DNA from: a bacterium
Lineage (GTDB): Bacteria > BMS3Abin14
Assembly (NCBI GenBank): GCA_029210545.1
Contig: JARGFV010000084.1
Location: 1-11,441, forward strand
DNA length: 11,441 nucleotides
Reading direction: 5' to 3'
A program made the translations under genes and the position numbers. Below the pieces are notes generated by a model. The model was not told the DNA's origin. It saw nothing but the letters and a program-made list of their open reading frames with translations, and searched no databases. Of this stretch, positions 1 to 7,109 are shown in pieces (the first letter of the stretch is position 1; the number at the start of each line of letters is the position of its first letter).

Positions 1-65
1 GCGCCTCTCCCAGGCGCGGCTGCTTTCATCGGTCATCGATCCGGGCGCCCTTCCCAGGCGCGGCT
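1..65. repeat. Tandem GC-rich hairpin units, cut by the window edge
   Basis: Two successive units each consist of a GCGCC...GGCGC palindrome (arms 1-6 and 12-17, with a CTCCC loop; then about 47-51 and 59-63) followed by a linker related to TCATYGATYYGG. A third palindrome at 80-97 continues the series and belongs to the hairpin element at 67-122. The first unit begins at base 1, so the array may extend to the left. There is no coding signal. It resembles REP/BIME-type extragenic palindromes, but that is analogy; no family is recognised. Confidence 0.5.
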
Positions 66-66
66 T

Positions 67-122
67 GTCATTGATTTGGGCGCCCCGCGCGGGGCGCATT
101 GATGGCTTTTTGCGAAGTCATC
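67..122 (+). repeat. Partial copy (A) of the five-hairpin element
   Basis: Read on the plus strand, this matches the minus-strand reading of 8263-8341. It has the arm GTCATTGATTT (67-77), the 18-nt perfect palindrome GCGCCCCGCGCGGGGCGC (80-97), and a hairpin with arms 101-108 and 115-122 closed by one G-T wobble. The other copy has A and T where this one has G and C in the palindrome, so pairing is kept. Hairpins H4 and H5 of the full element are absent. It lies about 90 nt downstream of the uvrB stop. Confidence 0.7.
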
Positions 123-212
123 ACATTTAAAACTTCAAATTTCAGGGTCAATCCAAGAGGTCATGTATCCCCCGGCAAAGGCGGGGGGTTTCCCTAAGTA
201 CTAAAAAAATGG

Positions 213-2276
213 CTACAACGGATTCATTCGACGCCCCGTCTTTTTATTCTTGCCCTTCTTCTTTGGACTTTGAACCTTGGACTTTGGCCTCGCCACTCCC
301 CCTATACCCACCATCATCTGTCTTTCACGAAGCTCATGGATCCTGTCCCTGATCTGGGCCGCCCGTTCGAACTCGAGCTGACCGGCAGCTTCCATCATCT
401 CGGTCCCGAGTCTGGCGACGGTCGATTCCAGGTCAGATGGTTCGACTCCCTGATTCTCGTCAAGGCTCACATAATCAGCCTCTTCGACGGAGGACAGGAT
501 GTCGTGGATCCGGCTTTTCACACTTTCCGGCGTCAATCCGTGCTTTTCGTTGTATTCTTGTTGAATTTTACGCCGCCTGCCGGTTTCCGCGACAGCGTTC
601 CTGATCGACCTGGTCATCACGTCGGCGTACAGGATGGCGCGGCCCTCAAGGTTCCTTGCCGTCCGGCCCATGGTCTGTATGAGAGATGTCTCCGATCGCA
701 GAAACCCCTCCCTGTCGGCGTCCATCACGGCCACAAGGGCCACCTCCGGAAGGTCAAGCCCCTCTCTCAGCAGGTTGATACCCACCAGAACATCGAAAAC
801 GCCCAGCCTGAGGTCCCGGATGATCTGTACCCTCTCCAGTGTGGCGATATCGGAGTGGAGGTATCGTACCCGGACCTTGAGTTCCCCCAGATAGTCGGTC
901 AGGTCCTCGGCCATCCGCTTGGTCAGGGTTGTGACCATGACGCGGTGGCCTTTTTCGACGACATCACGGATCTCAGCCACAAGATCGTCCACCTGGTGGG
1001 TAGCCGGCCTCACCGTGACTTCCGGGTCGATGAGCCCTGTGGGCCGGATCACCTGTTCGATCACTTCCCCCCCGGTCCGCGTCAGTTCGTAGGGGCCTGG
1101 AGTCGCGGAGGCGTAAACCCTCTGAAAAGCCATTTTTTCGAACTCCTGGAAGGTCAAGGGCCTGTTGTCAAAGGCTGAGGGGAGCCGGAATCCGAAATCG
1201 ACGAGATTTTCCTTTCGCGAACGATCGCCGTTGTACATGGCCCTGATCTGGGGGATCGTCTGGTGGCTTTCATCGATGATGATCAGGGCGTCCTCCGGAA
1301 GGTAGTCGAGGAGTGTCGGCGGCGGTTCGCCCGGCGCCCGCCCGGTCAGGTGTCTCGAATAGTTCTCGATACCTTTACAGTAACCGACGACCTGCATCAT
1401 CTCCATGTCGAAAGCGGTGCGCTCCGCGATACGCTGGGCCTCGATTAGACGGCCGCTGTTTTTAAACCAGGCAACCCGTTCTTCGAGCTCCGATTCGATC
1501 CCTTCGAGAGCCTGTTTCATGATCTGTGCTGTGACCACGTAATGGCTGGCGGGAAAAACGGAAACCTCCCGCACGTCTCCCGTGGAACGCATGGTCAGGG
1601 GATCGAGAACCGTGATCCGTTCGATCCGGTCATCTAACATCTCAAACCTTAGAGCTGTTTCCTCATAGGCGGGAAAGAGGTCGACAACCTCCCCACGGAC
1701 CCGGAATGTGCCCCGTGAAAAGTCGATATCGTTCCTCTCGTATCTCATGTCCACCAGGCGCGCAAGGATCTCCCTGCGCCCGATCTTCTGCCCGGCTTTA
1801 AAGGTCACAAGCATGTCACGGTAGATGTCCGGAGATCCCAGGCCGAATATGCAGGACACTGAAGCGACCACCACGGTGTCCCTGCGGGTGAGAAGTGACC
1901 GGGTGGCCGAGTGTCTCAGGCGGTCGATGACCTCGTTGATGGAGCTGTCCTTTTCGATATAGGTGTCGGATTGGGGGATGTACGCTTCCGGCTGATAGTA
2001 GTCGTAGTAGGAAACAAAATATTCAACCGCGTTATCGGGGAAGAAACTCCTGAACTCCTGGTACAGCTGCGCGGCCAGTGTCTTGTTGTGGGCGATGACA
2101 ATGGTAGGACGATCGGTCCTGGCGATCACGTTGGCCAGGCTGAACGTTTTTCCTGAACCCGTGACCCCAAGCAGGACCTGGTCGGATACCCCCGCCTCAA
2201 CCCCCCTGGTGAGGGCCTCAATGGCTTCAGGCTGGTCGCCGCGAGGCGTGTACTGGGAAGTCAGATTGAAGGGCAT
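213..2276 (-). CDS. uvrB: UvrABC excision nuclease subunit B (UvrB)
   Basis: DNA-damage verification subunit of cytoplasmic nucleotide excision repair; it is loaded by UvrA, clamps the strand at a lesion and recruits UvrC. The 687 residues start [19 protein letters not shown], as usual for the family. Visible are Walker A GVTGSGKT (37-44), the aromatic beta-hairpin region with [10 protein letters not shown] (about 86-108), the DESH helicase motif II (335-338), helicase motif [11 protein letters not shown] (534-542) and a C-terminal UVR domain (about 615-650) that would contact UvrC. The ATG is preceded by only a weak GGA ribosome site. No LexA-type operator was recognised. Oddity: after the UVR domain a Lys/Arg-rich tail (about 659-687) is partly encoded by a heptamer repeat (262-289), making the protein slightly longer than the 673-residue E. 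coli protein. The gene stands alone, 220 nt after the FG-GAP gene. Identification is certain. Confidence 0.98.
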   Translation of the reverse strand: MPFNLTSQYTPRGDQPEAIEALTRGVEAGVSDQVLLGVTGSGKTFSLANVIARTDRPTIVIAHNKTLAAQLYQEFRSFFPDNAVEYFVSYYDYYQPEAYIPQSDTYIEKDSSINEVIDRLRHSATRSLLTRRDTVVVASVSCIFGLGSPDIYRDMLVTFKAGQKIGRREILARLVDMRYERNDIDFSRGTFRVRGEVVDLFPAYEETALRFEMLDDRIERITVLDPLTMRSTGDVREVSVFPASHYVVTAQIMKQALEGIESELEERVAWFKNSGRLIEAQRIAERTAFDMEMMQVVGYCKGIENYSRHLTGRAPGEPPPTLLDYLPEDALIIIDESHQTIPQIRAMYNGDRSRKENLVDFGFRLPSAFDNRPLTFQEFEKMAFQRVYASATPGPYELTRTGGEVIEQVIRPTGLIDPEVTVRPATHQVDDLVAEIRDVVEKGHRVMVTTLTKRMAEDLTDYLGELKVRVRYLHSDIATLERVQIIRDLRLGVFDVLVGINLLREGLDLPEVALVAVMDADREGFLRSETSLIQTMGRTARNLEGRAILYADVMTRSIRNAVAETGRRRKIQQEYNEKHGLTPESVKSRIHDILSSVEEADYVSLDENQGVEPSDLESTVARLGTEMMEAAGQLEFERAAQIRDRIHELRERQMMVGIGGVARPKSKVQSPKKKGKNKKTGRRMNPL
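262..289 (-). repeat. Four-unit heptamer array inside the 3' end of uvrB
   Basis: Four consecutive 7-mers read TTTGGAC, TTTGAAC, CTTGGAC and TTTGGCC on the plus strand. This is the reverse complement of the GTCCAAA array at 11266-11293. It is translated here as part of the UvrB tail (PKSKVQSPK region). Confidence 0.7.
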
Positions 2277-2285
2277 TTAAGTTCC

Positions 2286-2313
2286 GTGAACCGTGAAAGG
2301 TGAAACGTGGGAT
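2286..2313 (+). repeat. Period-7 repeat array, GTGAAAC type
   Basis: Tandem 7-mers GTGAACC, GTGAAAG, GTGAAAC and GTGGGAT. The array ends 9 nt upstream of the uvrB start codon and so makes up most of the sequence just ahead of its ribosome-binding region. Confidence 0.6.
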
Positions 2314-2354
2314 CGCCACGTCGCTCTCATCGCACTCGATGCTTCCCGCAATGA
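2311..2354 (-). repeat. Extragenic repeat of the GTCATTGCG...GGCGATC type
   Basis: The minus strand begins GTCATTGCGGGAAGC and ends GACGTGGCGATC. From memory this matches a dispersed extragenic repeat seen in many deltaproteobacterial and other environmental genomes (GTCATTGCGAG...AGCGACG...GCAATC). Only one copy is in this window, so the assignment rests on recognition rather than on an internal match. Confidence 0.5.
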
Positions 2355-2383
2355 CTCTGTTGAACATCGTTTATTGCTCCGCC

Positions 2384-2453
2384 ACGCCTTACGTTTCATG
2401 CTTGACGTCTGATGTCACGGTTTTTAACAAAAACATCAGACATCAAACCCGCT
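2384..2453 (+). repeat. Period-7 repeat arrays, ACGTCTG and ACATCAG types
   Basis: Five 7-mers follow an A(C/T)G-NNNN pattern: ACGCCTT, ACGTTTC, ATGCTTG, ACGTCTG, ATGTCAC (2384-2418). After a short AT-rich spacer come ACATCAG, ACATCAA and ACCCGCT (2433-2453). The two halves also contain a 9-nt inverted repeat (GTCTGATGT / ACATCAGAC) that could fold as a hairpin around TTTTTAACAAAAA. No coding signal. Confidence 0.55.
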
Positions 2454-2462
2454 CTTTCCCCT

Positions 2463-2490
2463 CCGGACTCTGGCCGCTGCACTCTGGACT
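2463..2490 (+). repeat. Period-7 repeat array, CTGGACT type
   Basis: Four 7-mers: CCGGACT, CTGGCCG, CTGCACT and CTGGACT. The array ends 6 nt before the stop codon of the FG-GAP protein gene (read on the minus strand). Confidence 0.6.
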
Positions 2491-2496
2491 CCGTCG

Positions 2497-3897
2497 TTAT
2501 TCTCCCTGGAGAATTACTACGGTCCCGTCGTCCAGGCCGAACATGATGTCCAAGTTGCCGTCGCCATCGTAGTCGCCGGGACAAAAGTTGGTGGAGATAC
2601 GACCACTGGCGTTGAAGATCTCCCTGGCCTTGAGCCGGCTGCCTTCAAGGGTAATGATCCTGACGCTCTTCATTCCCGGACCGGGCACGAGCAGGTCGAT
2701 CCGGCCGTCCCTGTTGAAATCGCCGACGAGTGATGTCTCCATGAGCCTGGAGCCTGTCTGTTGTGATCTCACGGCTCCCCTCAGCGTCAGCCTCGTCTGG
2801 GCAAGGTCCACGCGGTAAAGCTCCAGATCGCCGTCGCCTTCCTCGGGAAGTACCGCGGCGGCGAGGGAAACCCTGTCGCTGTCACCGAAAATTGCGCCGC
2901 CGAGGGGGTGGATCCACATCCCGTCCCCGATAACCGGCCCCTTTCTCCTTTGCCGGAGCCTTCCCGTGTCGAAGGTGTAGCTCCTGACCCCCGTCCTGCC
3001 GTCCTTACCGGAAACGGTGAACATGAGTTGGGGTCTTTCATCCTCAGGGTCGGTCACAGCCACGGGCAATATCATCTCGAAGAGTTCCCCCTCGTCCAGC
3101 AGGTATTGGTCCTCGAGTTTCACGGACCGGCCATCCCAGCTGAAAACGGCAAAACCTTTCGCTTCAAGATCGTCTCCCAGACGACCTGGAGCTTTTTCAT
3201 CCGTGGGGCTTGTAAATGCGGCCATCTCGAGGCCCGGTTTTCCGTCAAGGTCAAGGGCGATTATCCTCGTGTCTGGAAGCAGTTCAGTGGAACTTTCCGA
3301 GCGGGTAAGGGTGGGTCCGCGAACGACGGTGAGCTTGCCTTTGTCGTTTACCGCCGCGATATCATAACTTCCGTCGCCGTCAAGATCGGCTCCTGTCGGG
3401 TACGTCAGGGGTGAAAACCCGCCGGCCAGCCTTCTCGTTCGGCCCGTTTGGTAATCGATGGTGACGAGATCTCCCCGGTCATCGACGCCTGCAAGCCCGC
3501 CGTTGCTGTCACTGCCGAGGTCTGGAAGAACGATGGGAGGAGATGCCGGGGCCAGCTTCCTTACAGAGGAGATCGTTCTCAGGCGGTCGTTTTCCAGGGA
3601 CAGGATACGCAAGGTGCCATCGTTGAATAAAATCCCCGGTTCGCTTTTTCCGTTTCCGTCAAAATCCTTCGAGACGATCCAGGCAGGGATGTCCGGGAAC
3701 TTCTCCCGTCGCGCCTTCCCGCCTGAAAGGTCCACGGTTCCGGAAACGGTGAGGGTTCCTGTACTGTTTCCCTGGACGCTCGGCCAGGAGATCGTTCCCT
3801 CCCCCTCCATTGTCGGCTCGAGGGCCGATGCGTCCGTGTTGCACAGCACAACCGCTGATAAAAAACAGACTGCTATAGTCGCGAACCATTTCATCAT
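2497..3897 (-). CDS. Exported FG-GAP/VCBS repeat protein, function unknown
   Basis: 466 residues. An N-terminal Sec signal (MMKWFATIAVCFLSAVVLC..., likely cleaved near SALEP at about 25) points to export to the periplasm or cell surface. The rest carries spaced Asp-rich loops typical of FG-GAP/VCBS beta-propeller blades, which bind Ca: DFDGNGKSE (78-86), DLDGDGSYD (171-179), DLDGKPGLE (216-224), DFNRDGRID (393-401) and DYDGDGNLD (442-450). No catalytic domain or transmembrane helix follows the signal. Such propellers serve binding or scaffolding roles, but the partner cannot be told from sequence. A GGGAGG ribosome site lies 4 nt before the first ATG and 7 nt before the second (3894), so either Met could be used. 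It stands 197 nt after livG and 220 nt before uvrB, so operon membership is doubtful. Fold confidence is good, function unknown. Confidence 0.85.
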   Translation of the reverse strand: MMKWFATIAVCFLSAVVLCNTDASALEPTMEGEGTISWPSVQGNSTGTLTVSGTVDLSGGKARREKFPDIPAWIVSKDFDGNGKSEPGILFNDGTLRILSLENDRLRTISSVRKLAPASPPIVLPDLGSDSNGGLAGVDDRGDLVTIDYQTGRTRRLAGGFSPLTYPTGADLDGDGSYDIAAVNDKGKLTVVRGPTLTRSESSTELLPDTRIIALDLDGKPGLEMAAFTSPTDEKAPGRLGDDLEAKGFAVFSWDGRSVKLEDQYLLDEGELFEMILPVAVTDPEDERPQLMFTVSGKDGRTGVRSYTFDTGRLRQRRKGPVIGDGMWIHPLGGAIFGDSDRVSLAAAVLPEEGDGDLELYRVDLAQTRLTLRGAVRSQQTGSRLMETSLVGDFNRDGRIDLLVPGPGMKSVRIITLEGSRLKAREIFNASGRISTNFCPGDYDGDGNLDIMFGLDDGTVVILQGE

Positions 3898-3963
3898 TCA
3901 GCCTCCCGGCAAGGTGTTGGAGCAAGTTCGGGATCCCATGACACCTACTACGGGTACAGGGTT

Positions 3964-3975
3964 AATGATAGTACC
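3964..3975. repeat. 12-nt sequence shared with the livH upstream region
   Basis: AATGATAGTACC occurs here, upstream of the FG-GAP gene, and again at 7015-7026, upstream of livH. On the minus strand both read GGTACTATCATT, with a TTGAAT- or TTCAAA-like hexamer 15-16 nt further upstream, so a promoter-like role is possible. Chance or a repeat remnant is also possible. Confidence 0.3.
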
Positions 3976-4008
3976 AGTGCGGCCGGTAATTCAAGGGGAG
4001 ACGGCAGG

Positions 4009-4030
4009 CCCGAAATCCGCGATTGTTTTG
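4009..4030. repeat. 22-nt repeat downstream of livG (copy 1)
   Basis: Matches 8559-8580 at 21 of 22 positions; the shared core is CCCGAAATCCGCGATTG. It lies about 65 nt past the livG stop codon, while the other copy lies about 95 nt past the livF stop codon. No function recognised. Confidence 0.55.
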
Positions 4031-4064
4031 CGTCAGCAGGCAGCTGATCGTCGGGATGCCAAAG

Positions 4065-4091
4065 TTGATGGACTCGCAAAAAGTCCATCAA
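4065..4091 (-). repeat. Solo hairpin of the repeat family, just past livG
   Basis: A perfect 10-bp stem TTGATGGACT / AGTCCATCAA (4065-4074, 4082-4091) around the 7-nt loop CGCAAAA. It starts 3 nt downstream of the livG stop. The GGACTTTTTGCGA core (minus strand) recurs in hairpins H1 and H5 of the element at 8263-8419. It could act as a transcript-end hairpin, but only CTTT follows it, so it is not a classical U-tract terminator. Confidence 0.6.
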
Positions 4092-4094
4092 AGT

Positions 4095-4883
4095 TTAACC
4101 GGCGTAGGAGGAACCCAGGTAGGCTTCGATAACCTTCTTGTCCGTGCGGATCTCCTGGGGTCTGCCCTCGGCGATCTTAACCCCGTGGTCCAGGACAATG
4201 ATCCGGTCGGAAATACGCATGATAAGTTTCATGTCATGTTCGATCAGGAGGATGGAAACACCGCTCCTGCGGATCGTCTCGATGAGTTCCATGAGACGCT
4301 CGGTCTCCTGGGGGTTCATACCCGCAGCCGGTTCGTCAAGGAGCAGAAGGAACGGATCGGTGGCGAGGGCCCGGGCGATCTCGAGACGCCGCTGTGCCCC
4401 GTAGGGAAGGTTCTTGGCGTGTTCGTTGACAAAATTACCCAGCCCGACGTTGTGGAGAAGGGTGTAGCTGTCAGATACGATCCCTTTTTCTTCAGCCCTG
4501 GTCCTGGGGCCCCTGAAAATGGCGCCCAGGACACCGGCCTTTGTCCTGCAGTGACGTCCCACCATGACGTTTTCGAGGGCGGTCATATTCTGGAACAGGC
4601 GGATGTTCTGGAAAGTCCGCGCCATCCCCTTCGAGGTGATCTTATTCGGCTTGAGACCGTTGATCCTGTCAGCTTTTTTCCCGGGGGGGATAAGGTTTAT
4701 GTCACCGCCCACAGGTGGATAGATCCCGGTAATACAGTTGAAAAAGGTGGTTTTTCCGGCCCCGTTGGGCCCTATGAGCCCGACGATCTCACCCTGCCTG
4801 ACGGAAAGGTCCACCTGGTCCACAGCCTTGAGACCCCCGAAGGTCATGGTCAGCGCTTTTATGTCGATCACTTTTTCGGACAT
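4095..4883 (-). CDS. livG: Branched-chain amino acid ABC transporter ATPase LivG
   Basis: One of two cytoplasmic ATPases powering the LIV-type importer; it pairs with LivF beneath the LivH/LivM channel. In 262 residues one sees Walker A GPNGAGKT (38-45), Q-loop FQN (91-93), the LivG-style signature LPYGAQRR (159-166) in place of LSGGQ, Walker B LLLLDEP (179-185), the H-loop His in IEHDMK (about 216) and a C-terminal EAYLG typical of the family. The length is near the usual 255. The ATG follows AGGGAG by about 11 nt. It begins 18 nt after livM, so it is co-transcribed. In many genomes livF follows directly; here it does not and is found at 8676-9383 instead. Confidence 0.96.
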   Translation of the reverse strand: MSEKVIDIKALTMTFGGLKAVDQVDLSVRQGEIVGLIGPNGAGKTTFFNCITGIYPPVGGDINLIPPGKKADRINGLKPNKITSKGMARTFQNIRLFQNMTALENVMVGRHCRTKAGVLGAIFRGPRTRAEEKGIVSDSYTLLHNVGLGNFVNEHAKNLPYGAQRRLEIARALATDPFLLLLDEPAAGMNPQETERLMELIETIRRSGVSILLIEHDMKLIMRISDRIIVLDHGVKIAEGRPQEIRTDKKVIEAYLGSSYAG

Positions 4884-4901
4884 ATCAAATCATGCTCCCT
4901 A

Positions 4902-6104
4902 TCAGGGGCTTTCGTGGTACTCGTAGCTGCGGCGGACGTTGGAAATGATCCCCTGGGGACGGAAGACCATCATAAGCACCATGGAGGCTCCGAAGATGAG
5001 CATCCTGTACTGTGAAAAAGCCCGTAGCTCTTCAGGGAGCAGTATGAAAATGAAAGCCCCGAGAATAACGCCTAGGATGGAGCCCATCCCTCCCAGGACG
5101 ACGATGGAGAGTATGATCGCCGATTCCAGGAATGTGAAGCTCATGGGGTTAATGAACTGGGTCTTGGCGGCGAAGATAACGCCCATCATCCCTGCCCACG
5201 TCGCACCAAGGGCGAACGCTGCCAGCTTGGTTTTCATCTTGTCTATACCCATGGCCTGGCACGCGACCTCATCCTCTCTCAGGGCTAGCCATGAGCGTCC
5301 CAGCCGGGAATCCTGCAGCCTGTTGACGACGAAAATGGTGAAAATGGCAAGGGCGATCATGAGGTAATACATGAACAGGGTCGACTGAGTGCGTGTCATC
5401 TCGATGCCGATGATGCCGGGGCGGTCGATATTGGCGATACCGCTGGGGCCAAAGGAGAATGCGTTCCAGTTCTCCATAATGAGACGAAGGATCTCACCGA
5501 ACCCGAGGGTAACGATGGCCAGGTAATCTCCACGCAGCCTCAGGACCGGGATCCCCAGGAGGATACCTGCGACAGCTCCAAGTAAAGCACCAAGGGGCAA
5601 GGCCAGCCAGAAGTTCAACCCGTAGTGGTGGTTTAACAGGGCGTATGAATAGGCTCCCACGAGGTAAAAAGCCACGTACCCCAGATCCAGAAGACCGGCA
5701 AGTCCAACGACGATGTTAAGGCCCAGACCCAGGACCACGTAGATCATGGCAGTGATGAGAATATTCACCCGGTAATCGGAAACGAAGAACGGCAGCGCTG
5801 AAGTCAGGACAAGGACTGTAGCGGCAAAAGGCAGATAATACCGCTTCTCTGACATCAGTTTCTGGTTCCAGGTGACCTTCACACTGGCAACTTTTGTCTC
5901 CTTGCGAAGCATCAGGAATCGCCAGAGGTAGGAAAGGATGAACGCACCGAATCCCACCGTGAGGAGGTTCATCCATCGCCACTGCACGACCTTCTCGATT
6001 GTGTTCACGCGAATCACCATTATCGGGAAAGTGAGGAGCATAAACCAGAACGCGATAAAGGCGGATTGCTTGAGATCCTGAATGGCAGTTGACCGGTTCA
6101 TCAT
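4902..6104 (-). CDS. livM: Branched-chain amino acid ABC permease LivM
   Basis: Inner-membrane channel subunit of the leucine/isoleucine/valine importer. Its 400 residues include an N-terminal extension with two hydrophobic helices (about 13-33 and 46-66) like the LivHM N-terminal domain (formerly DUF3382) of E. coli LivM, then the permease core: GLNIVVGLAGLLDLGYVAFY (128-147), RGDYLAIVTLGFGEILRL (191-208) and the coupling loop WLALREDEVACQAMGID (272-288) that would dock on LivG/LivF. The end FRPQGI is also typical. The start overlaps the livH stop by one base (TAATGATG). AGAAGG lies 4 nt before the first ATG and 7 nt before the second (6101), so either may be used. Translational coupling to livH is likely. 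Confidence 0.96.
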   Translation of the reverse strand: MMNRSTAIQDLKQSAFIAFWFMLLTFPIMVIRVNTIEKVVQWRWMNLLTVGFGAFILSYLWRFLMLRKETKVASVKVTWNQKLMSEKRYYLPFAATVLVLTSALPFFVSDYRVNILITAMIYVVLGLGLNIVVGLAGLLDLGYVAFYLVGAYSYALLNHHYGLNFWLALPLGALLGAVAGILLGIPVLRLRGDYLAIVTLGFGEILRLIMENWNAFSFGPSGIANIDRPGIIGIEMTRTQSTLFMYYLMIALAIFTIFVVNRLQDSRLGRSWLALREDEVACQAMGIDKMKTKLAAFALGATWAGMMGVIFAAKTQFINPMSFTFLESAIILSIVVLGGMGSILGVILGAFIFILLPEELRAFSQYRMLIFGASMVLMMVFRPQGIISNVRRSYEYHESP

Positions 6105-7006
6105 TAAACCTTCTGTGCCCTGGATTTGCCCAGGATCCCCTCAGGCCTGAAAATGAGGATGAGGACAAGCAGGAGGAAGGCGAAAACATCTTCATAGTCG
6201 CTCGATATATATCCCGTGACAAAACTCTCCGTCCAGCCGAGAACAAGGGAGCCAAGGACCGCGCCTGGAACCGATCCGATCCCTCCCAGTACCGCCGCTG
6301 TGAACGCCTTGATCCCGGCGATAAACCCTATGTAAAAGTTGATCTGTCCAATGTGTGAGGCGATGAGAACACCACCGACGGCTGCAAGACACGAACCGAT
6401 GACAAAGGTGGTGGAGATCACCCGGTTGATGTTGATCCCGGCCAGCATGGCCATTTTCCTGTCCTGTGCGGTGGCCCGCATGGCTTTTCCCATCCTGGTG
6501 AACTTGATGAGACATGTGAGAAGGACCATGACCGTGGCCGTGACAGAGACGATGACCAGTTCGGAGGAGCTGAAGATGGGCTCGTAAGGCGCCATGAACC
6601 CGAACTTGGGGATCAGGGAAGGAAAGGGCAGAAAATCTGAAGTCTGCGCCAGGAGGACGTAGTTCTGCAGAAAGATGGACATCCCGATAGCGCTGATGAG
6701 GGGGCTCAGGCGAGACGCCTGACGCAGAGGCTTGTATGCGATCTTCTCGACGGTAAAGCCGTAGGCCCCGGCGTAGATGACAGCCACCACCATGGAAAGC
6801 GCCAGGACCGCGAGGCCTTTGAACCCGGCCATGGTGAGCAGGCTCGCCACGATGAGGGCAGTGAAAGCCCCGATCATGTAGATCTCACCGTGGGCGAAAT
6901 TGATGAGCTCGATGATCCCGTAGACCATCGTGTAACCAAGGGCGATGAGAGCGTAAATAGAGCCCCGTGTAAGTCCGCCGAGAAACAGTTCGAAGAAGTA
7001 ATCCAT
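6104..7006 (-). CDS. livH: Branched-chain amino acid ABC permease LivH
   Basis: Second inner-membrane channel subunit of the LIV importer, 300 residues, near the usual 290-308. The N-terminus carries the family hallmark GSIYALIALGYTMVYGIIELINFAHGE (about 15-41). The coupling loop GKAMRATAQDRKMAMLAGIN (173-192) and the end with LGGIGSVPGAVLG (240-252) and FRPEG (286-290) also fit. About eight hydrophobic segments are visible. Its ribosome site is weak (TTGGACC), which fits a lower translation level than the binding protein. It lies 103 nt after livK, behind an intrinsic terminator, and overlaps livM by one base. Confidence 0.96.
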   Translation of the reverse strand: MDYFFELFLGGLTRGSIYALIALGYTMVYGIIELINFAHGEIYMIGAFTALIVASLLTMAGFKGLAVLALSMVVAVIYAGAYGFTVEKIAYKPLRQASRLSPLISAIGMSIFLQNYVLLAQTSDFLPFPSLIPKFGFMAPYEPIFSSSELVIVSVTATVMVLLTCLIKFTRMGKAMRATAQDRKMAMLAGININRVISTTFVIGSCLAAVGGVLIASHIGQINFYIGFIAGIKAFTAAVLGGIGSVPGAVLGSLVLGWTESFVTGYISSDYEDVFAFLLLVLILIFRPEGILGKSRAQKV

Positions 7007-7014
7007 AAGGGTCC

Positions 7015-7026
7015 AATGATAGTACC
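7015..7026. repeat. 12-nt sequence shared with the FG-GAP upstream region
   Basis: AATGATAGTACC, identical to 3964-3975. If the minus-strand TACTAT (7019-7024) were a -10 box, the livH leader would be only about 5-6 nt, which argues against a normal promoter here. Confidence 0.25.
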
Positions 7027-7051
7027 GGCTCAGGTACCGGTTTGAACAGGC

Positions 7052-7088
7052 AAAAAACAGGGGAGAGGTACCGTTCCCTCTCCCCTGT
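7052..7088 (-). terminator. Intrinsic terminator/attenuator between livK and livH
   Basis: A perfect 12-bp stem (ACAGGGGAGAGG at 7057-7068, complementary arm 7077-7088) with an 8-nt loop. In the minus-strand transcript a run of U (from the A tract at 7052-7057) follows it. It starts about 22 nt past the livK stop codon. Because livH, livM and livG lie immediately downstream and lack a convincing promoter, it probably acts as a partial terminator, keeping the binding protein more abundant than the membrane subunits. Confidence 0.85.
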
Positions 7089-7109
7089 CTACCGGATCAG
7101 GACTTCGAT

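Noticed and set aside
1-122. CRISPR array or integron attC series
   Set aside because: The units are palindromes of unequal length with similar linkers rather than unique spacers, and no cas, integrase or cassette gene is near.
169-187. Terminator for uvrB (CCCCCG / CGGGGG hairpin)
   Set aside because: The 6-bp stem is not followed by a U tract on the minus strand; the A7 run at 203-209 precedes it in that direction.
270-1178. 302-codon plus-strand open frame
   Set aside because: It lies wholly antisense to uvrB, and its composition is the mirror of that gene with no recognisable motif.
2300-2572. 90-codon plus-strand frame in the uvrB/FG-GAP gap
   Set aside because: Composed of heptamer arrays and an extragenic repeat and runs into the 3' end of a real gene; no protein-like features.
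4023-5015. 330-codon plus-strand open frame
   Set aside because: Antisense to livG and the end of livM; low-complexity translation without family features.
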